From: Chionoecetes opilio
Taxonomy: Eukaryota > Arthropoda > Malacostraca > Decapoda > Majidae
Length of the DNA: 64,000 nucleotides
Reading direction: 5' to 3'
Assembly (NCBI GenBank): GCA_016584305.1
Contig: JACEEZ010015310.1
Coordinates: forward strand, 125,001-189,000
Positions 20,230 through 30,315 of the stretch are shown one piece after another. A model generated the notes under the pieces. The model was not told the DNA's origin. It was given only the letters and a program-made list of their open reading frames with translations, and did not search any database. Position 1 is the stretch's first letter; each line of letters opens with the position of its first letter. The position numbers and the translations under genes are program-made.

Positions 20230-21773
20230 ATGGAAAACATAAAAGTAGACGTAATAGAAGTAAAAAGGCTAATGGAAAGTCAAGATGCGAGAAAAGCCCC
20301 GGGTCCAGATGGAGTGTCGAACTGGATTATGAAAGAGTGCAGTAACCAACTAGCAGGAAAGTTACATAGTGTAATTGAGAGTTCACTCAAGGAGAGCAGA
20401 GTCCCGCTTGATTGGAAAAGAGCAAATATTGTGCCAATTCACAAAGGAGGAGACAAAGAAGAACCACTAAATTACAGGCCAGTATCATTAACAAGTGTAG
20501 TGGCAAAAATGTGTGAAAAAATTGTGAAGGACAGATGGTTCAAATATTTGGAAGAGACAAACACACTCGCAGGTGGCCAGTTTGGATTTTGAGGAGGAAT
20601 GTCATGTACAACGAATTTATTAAGCTTTTACTCGAGAGTGATCGATGTGACACAAGAAAGAGAGGGGTGGGTCGATTGCATATACTTGGACCTAAAGAAG
20701 GCATTTGACAAGGTACCTCACAAGAGACTGCTCTGGAAGCTAGAACATGTAGGAGGATTGAAGGGTGGTTTGCTGAAGTGGATGGAAGACTTTTTGAGCA
20801 ACAGAGAGATGAGAACAGTAATAAATGATCAGAAGTCAGAATGGTGCAGTTTGATAAGTAGAGTTCCTCAAGGATCAGTATTGGCCCCAGTGATGTTCTT
20901 GGTCTATGTAAATGATATGACAGAGGGAGTGAACAGTTATATGAGTTTATTCGCTGATGATGCTAAATTACTAAGAAAAGTAGAAAGTAAAGAGGACTGT
21001 GAGGATTTACAAAAGGATCTAGATAAGATTTTCAGATGGAGTCAACTATGGGAAATGGAGTTTAATGCTAAAAAGTGTAAAGTGATGGAAGTGGGCAGTA
21101 GCAAAAAGAGACAGAGAGGAAAGTATTCGATGGTAAATGAATGGATAATCAAAACAAAGGTCGAAAAAGATCTGGGAGTATGGATTACAGACAATTTGTC
21201 ACCTGAGAAGCATATAAACAAGATCACAAGAGATACATATCAGTTGCTGAGGAATATAAGAATGGCATTCAAATATCTGGATGAAGAGATGATTAAGAAA
21301 TTGATAACATCCTTGATTCGACCAAGGTTGGAATATGCGGCAGTGATTTGGTCACCACATAAAAAGAAGGATAGACGGAAGATTGAGAGAATACAAAGAG
21401 CAGCCACAAAAATGGCTCCAAGCCTGAGAAATTTAAAATATGAGGAAAGACTTTCAAGACAAAAACTCCCAACTCTTGAGAAAAGAAGAGAAAGGGGAGA
21501 TTTTATATCAGTGTATAGAGAGAGCATCAATGGGTCTGGAAAAAAATTAATAGAGAAGATCTGTTTGTGTGGGATGATAGAAGTACAAGAGGTCATGAGA
21601 AAAAATTGAAAAGGACAACATGCAAGAGGGATATAAAAAAATACAGCTTCCCGTATAGAAGCATAGAAACCTGGAACAACCTTGATGCTAAAGTGATTAA
21701 TGCAAGAAGTATTCAGGACTTCAAAGGCAAACTGGATAATAGTAGATTTGGAGACGGGACAGTACGAGCATAG
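20230..21773 (+). pseudogene. LINE B ORF2 reverse transcriptase domain
   Basis: RT landmarks in order: ARKAPGPDGVSNWIMKE, DWKRANIVPIHKGG, NYRPVSLTSV, GGQFGF then TGA (20590-20592) where GFR is expected, DCIYLDLKKAFDKVPHKRLL, SRVPQGSVLAPVMF, MSLFADDAKLL (catalytic FADD about 20950) and EKDLGVWITDN. RPRLEYAAVIWSP, TLEKRRERGDFIS and, after a frameshift near 21560, KKYSFPYRSIETWNNL follow. The order is that of CR1/L2-like LINEs. The TGA fits a CGA-to-TGA change. With only one stop and one frameshift in this domain it is a relatively young copy. Confidence 0.9.
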
Positions 21774-21811
21774 CTCTTTTCCTGTATGTTACAACTAGGT
21801 AAATACACACA

Positions 21812-21993
21812 AAAAAAAATGTGTACGAAGCAGCGCGAGACTCGGAGATAATGCGCGAAAGTTGGGATGGCAAGAATTTAGGACTCGCGAAACTCAGGGA
21901 GATAATGCGCGAAAGTCGGGATGGCAAGAATTTAGGACTCAGCGCGAAACTCGCGAAATTCGCATAGCGTGACACTCGGGAGGGTACTGTAGT
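21812..21993. mobile_element. pogo-type MITE right half (family CCCGAGTTTCGCGC)
   Basis: It ends GACACTCGGGAGGGTACTG followed by TA (21994-21995). It carries two copies of GATAATGCGCGAAAGT with GATGGCAAGAATTTAGGACT. The left half is missing; it starts after an A run at the LINE B end. It matches 31036-31162. Confidence 0.75.
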
Positions 21994-22606
21994 TGAAAAG
22001 TGTAAGGAAGAACCCAAACTGTTCTACAGATTTATCAATGGAAGAATCAAGCATAAGGACAAAGTGAAGAGACTGAAAGAAGGTAATATGGTATATGAAG
22101 ATCCAAAAATAAAGAGTGGAATTCTAAATAAAAACTTTCAGCAAGTATTCACAAAGGAATCAAAATTCAATGAACTGCAAGAAATGAAAAAAGTCAGAAA
22201 GAAGTGATAAATAAAAATAGAGAAGGAGGAAGTTTGTGAATTATTGAAGGAATTGGAGGAGAGGAAAGCAATAGGACCAGACGGAGTGTTGGGTTATGTT
22301 TTAAAAGAGTGCAGAAAGCAGTTGGTTGAACCAATATATGATATAATAAAGTATATAATAATGTTCATTAACAACAGGAAAAGTGACAAAAGAGTGGAAG
22401 AGAGCAGATATAGTGCCAATATATAAAAATGGGAAGAAGGATGAACCGCTAAATTATAGACTACACTACCCTCCCGAGTTTCACGCTATGCGAGTTTCGC
22501 GATCCTCGAGTTTTGCGCTGAGTCCTAAATTCTTATCATCCCGACTTTCGCGCATTATATCCCCGAGTTTCGCTTTTTTTTTTTTTTTTTTTGGTGTGTG
22601 TGTGTG

Positions 22607-23019
22607 CCTACAGCGCCGTTAGGCAGTGACCTCCAGGAGTGGGATGGTAGGCCCTGGAGATTAACTTGAGGGCTGTGATGGTTGGCCCTCGCCCGTGGTG
22701 GCGCAGACAGAATTGCTATAGTGACGCCTGTGATTAGAGGCTCATGCCGCCCCCTGTATCCTCCGATGCACTCGCAATTGAAGGTAGAGTTAATGGGCAG
22801 CGTGTGGGTGTTCTTAGGCCATTCAACAGTGCAGAGAAAGATTTAAAGTGGATTTTACAGCCCTCATCAAGGATCGAACTCGGATCACCGAGAACGCCAC
22901 TCGGAGACTTCTTCTTCTTGTGACCTTTTCTGCTTAGTATCACTTTGTAGGTCGTCTGTCAAGCTCGTGCTCGAGCTTGACATATATCTTGACGCTACCC
23001 ACTCTGCTACCGCCTCCCA
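22607..23019 (-). mobile_element. SINE family 1 carrying a hairpin-repeat segment
   Basis: The minus strand starts with the head GGGAGGCGGTAGCAGAGTGG, passes through TAGCGTCA, and then at 22989-22904 switches to an 86-bp segment with the palindromic GTCAAGCTCGAGC / GCTTGAC part and a (GAA)n end. It resumes SINE family 1 at CCGAGTGGCGTTCTCGG, including the B-box-like GAGTTCGATCC, to the 3' end near 22607. Relative to 16011-16376 the segment lies between the A and B boxes. Confidence 0.75.
22904..22989 (-). repeat. hairpin repeat (SINE-like), copy 1
   Basis: On the plus strand it has CTTCTTCTTGTGACC, TTCTGCTTAG, CTTTGTAGG and the perfect inverted pair GTCAAGCTCG-TGCT-CGAGCTTGAC. Copies occur at 34093-34200 and 52254-52372, all in the same orientation. 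Confidence 0.75.
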
Positions 23020-23459
23020 TAAGAGACGTACGGGACACATCTTCCTTCCTTTCTGCTTAGTATAGTATTATAATAGGCTTAGTATAGCTGTATGTAGTTT
23101 TGCTTCGTTTTTTTCCATTTGTTTGTGTTTTTCTTTACAGGAACAGCCGGTGTCGCATAAGATAGGTAACACCTCGAAATAAGTAGCACCTTACCTTACT
23201 ATTTACCACAAAATACTCCTTTATAAGTGATTAACCATGACGTGTGTGGTACTGTGGTTTCTGGAGGTACTGGAGGAGACAGGAGAGAAGAGAGGAAGGC
23301 ATTGTGACAGTGTTATTGTTGTATAACACTGTCACACAACCATCAGCTGACAAGATATGTGTCAAGCTCACTCACTCAGACCAAAACAGCATCCGCTGGA
23401 TGATTCCCAACTCTAGCTCAATCTCAAGCTCCTCTCCTCCTTCCTCTTCTCTACGTAGT

Positions 23460-23610
23460 GTTGGCCGAAGCCACCACCCCGGGAAGCGGGTCACAAACCC
23501 TAGGCTAACACCCAGTACCCATTCACTGCTGGGTGGACAGGGGCTTGGGGCATTTTCAGGATATTTTTTGGGGGAAAAAGTGAGTCTTATAAGCTGTAAA
23601 ATACGGTAGC
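23460..23610 (-). mobile_element. shared module with CCGTATTTTAC terminus
   Basis: It is an inverted copy of the module at 14413-14545: the CACCCAGTACCCATTCACTG part, then GGGAAAAAGTGAGTCTTATA and a terminus GTAAAATACGG before TA. Module and terminus occur together at 14413 and here, so they belong to one element family. Confidence 0.6.
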
Positions 23611-23616
23611 CCTCGA

Positions 23617-23680
23617 TTTAACCTCCAGGGCCTACCATCCCAACCCTGGAGGTCACTGCCTAACGGCGCTGTAGAAAAAA
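23617..23680 (+). mobile_element. SINE family 1, 3' scrap
   Basis: It contains CCTCCAGGGCCTACCATCCC and CACTGCCTAACGGCGCTGTA, followed by an A run to 23726. Confidence 0.75.
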
Positions 23681-23690
23681 CCAAACACAC

Positions 23691-23731
<41 letters not shown>

Positions 23732-25235
23732 CGGACTAAATAAGCATTTTTACAGGGTTTATAAAGCATTTTTACAGGGTTTATAATACCCGAGTTTCGC
23801 GAGTTTCGCGCTATGCCTCCGGAAGAAAGCAAGCGCGAAACTCGGGAGGGTAGTGTAGTGTCATTAAATAGCACATTATGCAAGATATGTGAGAAAATAA
23901 TAAAGAAGCAATGGACGGAATACTTAGAAAATGAAGGTATAGTAACAGACCGGCAGTATGGTTTTAGGAAAAAGAGATCATGTGTGACCAACTTAATAAG
24001 CTTTTACTCAAGAGTAATTGATATAACACAAGAAAGAGATGGATGGACAGACTGTGTATATCTAGCTAGCTCTTAAAAAGGCATTTAATAAAGTTCCACA
24101 TGAGACTACTTTGGAAATTGGAAATATAGGAGGAATCACAGGGGTGATCAAAACCTGGATGGAAAGTTATCTGAGAGGAAGAGAAATGAGAACAGTAGTG
24201 AAGGATGAAAAGTCTGAATGGAGAAACGTATTTAGTGGGGTACCACAAGGATCAGTGTTGGCACCAATAATGTTCACGATTTACGTCAATGACATGACGG
24301 AGGAAATAAATAGTTATATTAGTCTATTTGCGGATGATGCATAACTATTAAGAGAAATAAAAAGCTACAAAGATTGTGAAACACTACAAAATGACCTGAA
24401 AAAAAAGAAGAAAAAAAGAAGAAAAAAAGATCTACGAATGGAGCAGAAGATGGGAAATGGAATTTAATGTAAAAAAGTGTCATGTGATGGAAATTGGAAC
24501 AAGCGAAGAGATATAAATGGCCATATAAGATAGGAAATAAAATTATTGCAAAGGTTCAGGAAGAAAAGGACCTGCGAGTAATAATGCAGTGATAATGCCT
24601 ACAACCAGAAAAACATATAAATAAATTATTTGGAGATACATACAGGATGTTAAAGAATATTAGAGTGGCATTTCATTACATGGACACAAATATGATGAGA
24701 AAGAAAATTACTACAATGATCCGACCAAAAATGGAATATGCTGCCATTGTATGGTCCCCATATAAAAAGAAGCATTTGAAAAAGTTAAGAGAGGATACAG
24801 AGAATAGCAACAAAGATGGTACCAGAGCTAGAAGAACTTTCTTAAGAGGAAAAATTTAAGGAAATAAAGTTACCAACACTAGAGGAGAGAAGAGAAAGAG
24901 GAGACTTAATAACAATTTTTAAGCTGATAACAAAGATGGAAGAAACAGACAATAAGAGACTACTAACTCGGAAACAAAGAGAAGGTCGATACACAAGAGG
25001 ACATACAAAACAACTAGGAAAACGGAGATACCTCAACAACATAAAGAAGTACAGCTTCCCACATAGAAATGTAGAAGTTTGGAATGGACTAAATGAGAAG
25101 GTGATATCGGCACATAATGTTCACCAATTGAAAGAAAGACTGGATAAATGTAAATACGGAGACTGAACAACACGAATGTAGCTCAGGCCCTGTAAAACAC
25201 AACTAGGTAAATACAACTAGGTAAATACTGCACAC

Positions 25236-25650
25236 GCACCCTCCATAAACAATAGACATGCTGGCTAGAGCTCTACTAGACTTTAGTGGTGGTGGAACGT
25301 GGAGGAAATGAACTGATGGAGGTGAGTGAGCTAAGAACTTACTTTAAGAGACTGAAAGAAATTGTGCAGCTGGTCAAGTCTAGAGTTGGAAAAATGTGCT
25401 GGTGATGTCTGTGCCGGAGGAGATAAAGAAGAAACAGTGTATGACAGGAAAAGGAAGTGGTTGAATGCAGAATGCATACAGATGATGTGATGATGATGTG
25501 ATGGAGATGTGACTGCCTTCAGTTGTTCGACCAGATAAGTTGAAGAGAAGTGTGTGTGAGGGATGGAGTGCACCTGTCCTACATGGGAAAGTGGTGGGCC
25601 AGCTGAAACATCGTGGAGTGGTCGCGGTACAAGGAGATGAAGAAAGAAAA
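25236..25650. other. unassigned DNA
   Basis: GA/TG-rich sequence between LINE C and the next MITE. A minus-strand open frame (25331-25573) is low-complexity and unsupported. Confidence 0.45.
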
Positions 25651-25653
25651 ATA

Positions 25654-25862
25654 CAGTACCCTCCCGAGTTTCGCGCTTGCTTTCTTCCGAGGGTATAGCG
25701 CTAAACTCGAGGATTGCGAAACTCGGGTATTGAAAACTCTGTAAAAATGCTTATTTAGTCCTGTGCGAGGCGTAGTACCATATTTTACGGCTTATAAGAC
25801 TCACGTTTCCCCCAAAAAAATCCCCTGATAAATACTAATGGTCTTCCAAGACGAACGTTGTA
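25654..25862. mobile_element. MITE left half plus CCGTATTTT-type end
   Basis: CAGTACCCTCCCGAGTTTCG after a TA begins a copy parallel to 13893-14004. It ends near GCTTATTTAGTCCTGTGCGAG and is followed at 25781 by CCATATTTTACGGCTTATAA, the terminus seen at 14413. Both are truncated at the TA target of the next Tigger element. Confidence 0.7.
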
Positions 25863-25989
25863 GTACAGTAAAACCTCTCATATTCGGACTAATTGGGCCA
25901 AGGAGTGGTCCGAGTAATGCAAGGATCCGAATAATGGGGGGATAGGTATTAAAAAAAAAAAAAATTAAAAAAAAAAATAAAATAAAAAA

Positions 25990-26031
25990 TTCTAGGCGTA
26001 TATAAATTATATAGCTAGGAAATTTTTACCC

Positions 26032-26073
<42 letters not shown>

Positions 26074-26243
26074 AGGTGTATATAAATTATATAGCTAGGA
26101 AATTTCGACCCCTGAAAAAAAAAAAAATTCTAGGCGTATATAAGTTATATAGCTAGGAAATTTCGATCCCTAATAAATATATATAAAAAAAAAAAAATAA
26201 AATAAAATAAAATAAATAAAAAAATCTAGGTGTATATAAATTA
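25990..26243. repeat. A-rich tandem repeat (~50 bp core)
   Basis: Cores start near 25991, 26071, 26128 and 26224; each has GTATATAA and TATATAGCTAGGAAATTT and is separated by A-rich runs of variable length. Confidence 0.85.
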
Positions 26244-27773
26244 CCGTATTTGCCGGCGCATAAGACGCACCTCCGCATAAGACGCACCCCTATTTTACAA
26301 GGTTTTTAGAAAAAAATAAATATTGGTGTTTTTGAGGGGGGAAAAAAAATCTTAAATTTATCAAAGGTTATTAAAAAAAAAAAGAAGGATTTGTAGGGGA
26401 AAGCAAATGATTATGAGCCTGTACCTAAATACAATATTCACAGTGCAATGAATGTGAATGAAAAATTATACTAGTTAAAATGTAAAGGGAATGAATGACA
26501 GGATAATCAAAATCGGTCATAATGTATTGCGGCGCACCGTTAAGTGTAACACGTCTATTTGTTTGAATGTAAGAAATTCTAACGGATGTGATGAGACGGT
26601 GCCGTGTCACCATGATGGTATGGTGTGAGGCGGACGATGTGGCGCCGTGATGGGTCTTGGTCTTGCTTGGTGCACCGTGTGGAAGACTTTTGTCCCGTCT
26701 ACATCTACCGTTGCAGCCTTTTTACTAGCACTCTTTCATACAGTTTCCTTATCCGTAGAGGTACAGGGGTGAGGATTGAGGGGTCGAGGTGGTACAAAGG
26801 CCTATGCTGTTTCCTATCCCACCTTGCTTATCACTGTAGCGGCGCTAACACAAACTCACACACGCACCTGCATCGGCTTAGGCCACCCCCCCCGTCTGGG
26901 AACAGGATTAGTGGGTGACCTGACGCTGACCTGACTTGTCCTCGCTGACACAACTGCAACACCAGCCAGGTAATTCAGTCAGCCACAGGACACACATAGA
27001 CACACACACCGCTCACCTCTAATCTCCACGTTGTACAATGACTCGATGGCAAATAAACTACAAAGCCACGACGCCCTTTCTCCATCCTTGTGTGTATAGA
27101 CAGACTCTCCAATATACTACACCTCCCTCTCACCGATCAAACTAAAAAAAAACTTTAACACGCTCTTTGATTCACTATTCCATTTATCAACAATACTAAG
27201 TCTAGCGAAAATTCCATCACCATTTTCTGCCTCCCTTCTATCCTTCCAACTGTTGTGTCAACTTGTGTGGCCCGAGTCGAATGCGGGTTAAGGCGACATC
27301 TAATATGCGGGATGTTTGTCTTTTCCATGGGTGCGGGGATGACTCTGAGCGGTAATGACCCATGGTGGGTGCGCGGAGGGCGTCGCCGAGTGAAGCATCC
27401 CTGGTGAAGCGGCAGACCTGAGATATCAGACGTTTTACAATGGAGAGCAGCAGAGGGGGGTGGATGATGTTTACATCTGACACGGCCATCTTGGCAGCAA
27501 CAATCGCTATCTTGTTGCCCCAGCTCTTGTTTTCTCTTAAACTCCAACCTTTTCTTAGTATTATGCATTACTGTTGATAACACAGTTACTAATTTGTGCT
27601 CAGTGGACTACTGCTCAACACAGATCACTCCAAACCCCTTAGTAATACACCACCGGCTGTTCTGCATTCTCTGCCCGACCTCTCATGCGCTAATATGGCC
27701 GCATTAGACGCAGGGTGAACTTTGCATTCCTTTTTAAGGGAAAAAACTGCGTCTTATGCGCCGGCAAATACGG
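26244..27773. mobile_element. nested TA-flanked element (CCGTATTTGCCGGCGCATAA)
   Basis: The inverted ends are CCGTATTTGCCGGCGCATAA with GACGCA next to them, mirrored by TGCGTCTTATGCGCC and GGCAAATACGG on the right, with TA on both sides (26242-26243, 27774-27775). A second CGCATAAGACGCACC follows the left end. The interior holds a minus-strand LINE fragment (27238-27489) and otherwise unassigned DNA. It disrupts a tandem unit of the outer Tigger element, so it is the younger insertion. Confidence 0.85.
27238..27489 (-). pseudogene. LINE ORF2 C-terminal fragment
   Basis: The minus strand reads VKRLISQVCRF, DASLGDALRAPTMGHYRSES and RQTSRILDVALTRIRLG. This aligns by eye with KRLISQV...FGDALRI...SRVLDVTLTRLHLG at 16600-16800, the region just before the CCHC knuckle. 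It is a short orphan fragment inside a DNA element. Confidence 0.6.
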
Positions 27774-27891
27774 TATATTGCTAGGAAATTTCTACCTCAA
27801 AAGAGGTCCGAATAATGTCAAAGTCCGATTAATGAGAGTCCGAATACGAGAGGTTTTACTGTACTTCCTCAGTACTTACCTGTTACAAGTA

Positions 27892-28682
27892 CAGGGAGGT
27901 CCCGAAGATACGAGCAGTTAGGTTCCACCTGGCATACTCGTAAAGCGAAATCTCGTATAACGAAACACATAACTAATGGTAAAATATAGGTTTGGTTCCA
28001 GGACCCCATCAATTTAAAAAAAAAGAAAAAAAAGAAAAAAAAGAAGTTTTTCAAGCTAAAATAAACTACGTATAGCAAACACAACAAACACACAGCGTCT
28101 ATATTACCCACACTGTACTACCTATTCCTATTCTGTAGAAAAAGCAATCTGAAAGAGAAAATAGCACACAAAATAACATAACTGCACATTAATTAAACAT
28201 AAAACATGCATAACAAGCAAAAAAGACGTTGTAATGTAGGGGACGCCGCGTGATACAAGAGAAGGTAGTGTAGCGGTCCCAAGGCTGGGGCCGCACACCT
28301 GCTAATTACCCCTAAAGGTCAGGCCACGCCATATGCTTAATTACTCTTCAGGTCACACCTTGCTAGGGGTGACCTGACTGCGGTCCCAAGGTTGGGGCCG
28401 CACACCTGCTAGTTACCCCTAAATGTCAGGCCCTGCCATATGCTTAATTACCCTTCAGGTCACAGCTTGCTAAGGGTGATCTCACTGGGGTCAACCAAAT
28501 CCCCCTTTGTCCAGCCCGGGAGTTGTAGGGCGCGCATTTTGAACTTGATAATTTTACTCACCCCAGTTTGAATGTCGTATCATTGGATTTTCGATCTCGT
28601 ATATTGAAAATAGACCCTAATTTACACATCTCGTATCATCGGATTCTTGTATACCGAATGCTCGTATAAAGGGACCTCCCTG
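27892..28682. mobile_element. TA-flanked MITE (CAGGGAGGTCCC family), copy 1
   Basis: The ends CAGGGAGGTCCC and GGGACCTCCCTG mirror each other, with TA on both sides (27890-27891, 28683-28684). It contains a tandem duplication of about 110 bp (about 28270-28378 and 28380-28490) with GGTCCCAAGG and ATATGCTTAATTAC. An inverted truncated copy lies at 36763-37330. No transposase is visible. Confidence 0.9.
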
Positions 28683-28684
28683 TA

Positions 28685-29040
28685 TTTCAAATACCATAAG
28701 ACATTCAAATCAACTACGTAATCTGTCCTCACGCTGGTATGTTTACATTCCCCCTTTTGGAGGCAGATTGCCGCGATTGCCGCCAACAGCGCCATCTATC
28801 ATCTGCTAGTGTTGACGCATCATTTACCACTAGGCTGTCACACGTATCTTAAGCTCTTTTCAGTCCTGGAAATGATCACCCATGGCGAATTCATCAAAAC
28901 TATTTACTAATACTATCGCATACAAGCTAAAAGTTATACGATACGCAAAGAAAATGGAAACAGACCAACAGAAAGACTCATTTGGATCACCGCTGGGAGA
29001 GGCGGTGGCCTAGTGGTCCGCCCCGAGCACATGTTGTTGT
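28685..29040. other. unassigned DNA with a SINE-like head
   Basis: No coding motif is seen. At about 28995 GGGAGAGGCGGTGGCCTAGT resembles a tRNA-type A box, possibly a SINE head cut short by the next repeat. Confidence 0.4.
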
Positions 29041-29044
29041 TGTT

Positions 29045-29930
29045 TTAGGGCTGCGAGGATCCCTTGGGGAACACTATGAGCCCTGGTGTTGTCCTCAGGG
29101 CTTAAAAACAAAATTATTTTTCAAACGGTTCGTTCCGATCAGAAACAGTATTATTAAAGTTTTGTTTTTCGTTCCTCCTCCGAACATAACGTTCCTGAAC
29201 CAGTTAGAAAGAAATGAAAACTGGTTAGAATGTTATTCTCAAACCATGTATTGAAATTGCTATTAGCCCTAATAAGTAATAATGCCTATGACTACATTCT
29301 TATAGATGGTAATAAAGCCATACATTTCATGGTGCACAGTATCCAACAAAATCAAACCCTTAGATGTCTTAAGAACTATATTATTATACGACTTAAATAA
29401 GGCAACACATTTACATATACAATACAGGAAGCATAGTGTAGGAGTATGAAATCTCAGTTGCCGTAAAGTAAAGACATGAATCACCAAATTATCTATTAAT
29501 ATTATATATGGCAAAATATAAATAAATTTGTAATATCACCAACCCACTAATTAAATAAACCTAATCAATGAAATCAATGAATACATGTGGTACTCCAAGG
29601 ACTCGAACTTAGGACACTCGCACCGAAATTTGGCGCACCAAGCATTAGGCTATGAACACAGTTAAAAGTTGAAGCACATACTACTGGTATAACACAGGCT
29701 ACTGGAAGTGAAAATGGATTATTGACCAAATATGGCATGGAACGAAAAAATAACGTTATTAACCAGTTACAGGAATAATAAAATAGCGTTTTTGCTCCGG
29801 AACAGTAAATGTGATAACGTTTTCGTTTCAGTTTTTGTTCCGAAGATAATTTTGTTCGTTTCGGTTTTCGATTTTGTTCCCTTAAACAGTTTCAAGGCCC
29901 TGGTTGTCCTATGATGCTATCACAGGCGTG
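29045..29930 (-). mobile_element. SINE family 3 copy, split by a hAT-type MITE
   Basis: GCTGCGAGGATCCCTTGGGG and ATGAGCCCTGGTG before, and ATGATGCTATCACAGGC and GTAGTTGACCTG after, are contiguous at 36080-36170. Here they are separated by the element at 29096-29902. The tRNA-like end seen at 36180-36215 is missing. Confidence 0.75.
29096..29902. mobile_element. hAT-type MITE with 8-bp duplication
   Basis: The ends are CAGGGCTTAAAAACAAAATT and the mirrored CAAGGCCCTG. GTTGTCCT is duplicated on both sides (29088-29095, 29903-29910). An 8-bp duplication with CAGGG ends is the hAT pattern. The subterminal regions carry repeated CGTTCCG / CGGAAC-like motifs. No transposase is present. Confidence 0.9.
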
Positions 29931-29932
29931 GT

Positions 29933-30250
29933 AGTTGACCTGTCTTCCTCAGGAAGGCACAGGTGAGGAGGATAACGGCATGTTGCCGGGAGGGGAGATC
30001 GCCAGCCGCCGCCAGCAGGGTGGGCAGGTCAAAGGTGGTGACGTTCAGGGCAAGGAGTTGAGACTGTAGCACTACACGGTGGGAGTGGAAGCGCGGACAC
30101 TGCAGCAGAAAGTGTTCAATAGTCTCCGGGAACATTCATGCACCAAGGGCAGTAAGGGTCAGGGGACAGATGGAGGCGATGCAGGTGAGCCGTGATAGTC
30201 GTGTGCCCCAAGCACATGGCTGGCCGACAGTGGCCGACTGGCCGTGCAGT
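29933..30250 (-). pseudogene. LINE ORF2 C-terminus with CCHC knuckle
   Basis: The minus strand reads a LGAHDYHGSPASPP-like shifted start and then FPETIEHFLLQCPRFHSHRV, LLALNVTTFDLPTLLAAAGD and HAVILLTCAFLRKTGQLPRL before a stop. It is the best preserved 3' end of the family that also left pieces at 16600-17015 and 27238-27489. The stop after GQLPRL probably marks the natural ORF2 end. The rest of the LINE is missing. Confidence 0.75.
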
Positions 30251-30315
30251 GATGTAAACAAACCTCCCCTGTAAACGCGGCGGTACACTCACGCTTACTA
30301 ATCTCTTTTTTGAGG

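Larger units (their letters stand above)
17393..21808 (+). mobile_element. CR1-like LINE copy B, nearly full ORF2, split by a MITE
   Basis: The order is: ORF1 remnant 17393-17577, a TA-flanked MITE at 17578-18578, ORF1 C-terminal region 18579-18855, endonuclease 18856-19862, linker, RT 20230-21773, and a 3' end in the short repeat ACTAGGTAAATAC typical of CR1/L2-type tails (also at 25201-25230 in copy C). It is the most complete LINE in the window. Lesions: a frame break in an A run at about 19845-19858, a degraded linker, a TGA at 20590-20592 and a frameshift near 21560. Confidence 0.85.
22464..23855. mobile_element. composite pogo-type MITE (CCCGAGTTTCGCGC family) inside LINE C
   Basis: The ends are CACTACCCTCCCGAGTTTC and the mirrored GAAACTCGGGAGGGTAGTG, with TA on both sides (22462-22463, 23856-23857). 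Nested inside are a T run, a minus-strand SINE unit (22607-23019), a copy of the module with a GTAAAATACGGTA end (23460-23610), a SINE 3' scrap (23617-23680) and a 34-bp A run. It has grown by successive insertions. Confidence 0.85.
22225..25166 (+). pseudogene. LINE C reverse transcriptase, heavily degraded
   Basis: The first part holds AIGPDGVLGYVLKECRKQL and EWKRADIVPIYKNGKKDEP. After the inserted MITE come CEKIIKKQWTEYLENEGIV, RQYGFRKKRSCVTNLISFYS, FSGVPQGSVLAPIMF and ISLFADDA. A TAA at 24342-24344 replaces the Lys after FADDA. Further on RPKMEYAAIVWSPYKKK and, in another frame, KKYSFPHRNVEVWNGL mark the C-terminus. Several frameshifts lie between about 24060 and 24800, one in an A/G-rich run at 24400-24430. 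It is not functional. Confidence 0.85.
21996..25235 (+). mobile_element. CR1-like LINE copy C, split by a composite MITE
   Basis: The copy covers the end of the linker, RT and 3' tail. It is interrupted at 22462 by the TA-flanked element 22464-23855; removing it joins LNYR to LVSLNS in frame. The 3' end has CAACTAGGTAAATA repeated. The RT carries many stops, so it is older than copy B. Confidence 0.85.
25866..27861. mobile_element. Tigger-type element containing a second nested element
   Basis: The ends are CAGTAAAACCTCTCATATTC and the mirrored ATACGAGAGGTTTTACTG, with TA on both sides (25864-25865, 27862-27863). It is the same TIR family as 2013-2546. The left interior holds tandem units with TCTAGGCGTATATAAATTAT and AGCTAGGAAATTTC separated by A runs (about 25990-26243). 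The fourth unit is interrupted by the nested element 26244-27773 and resumes at 27776. Confidence 0.9.
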
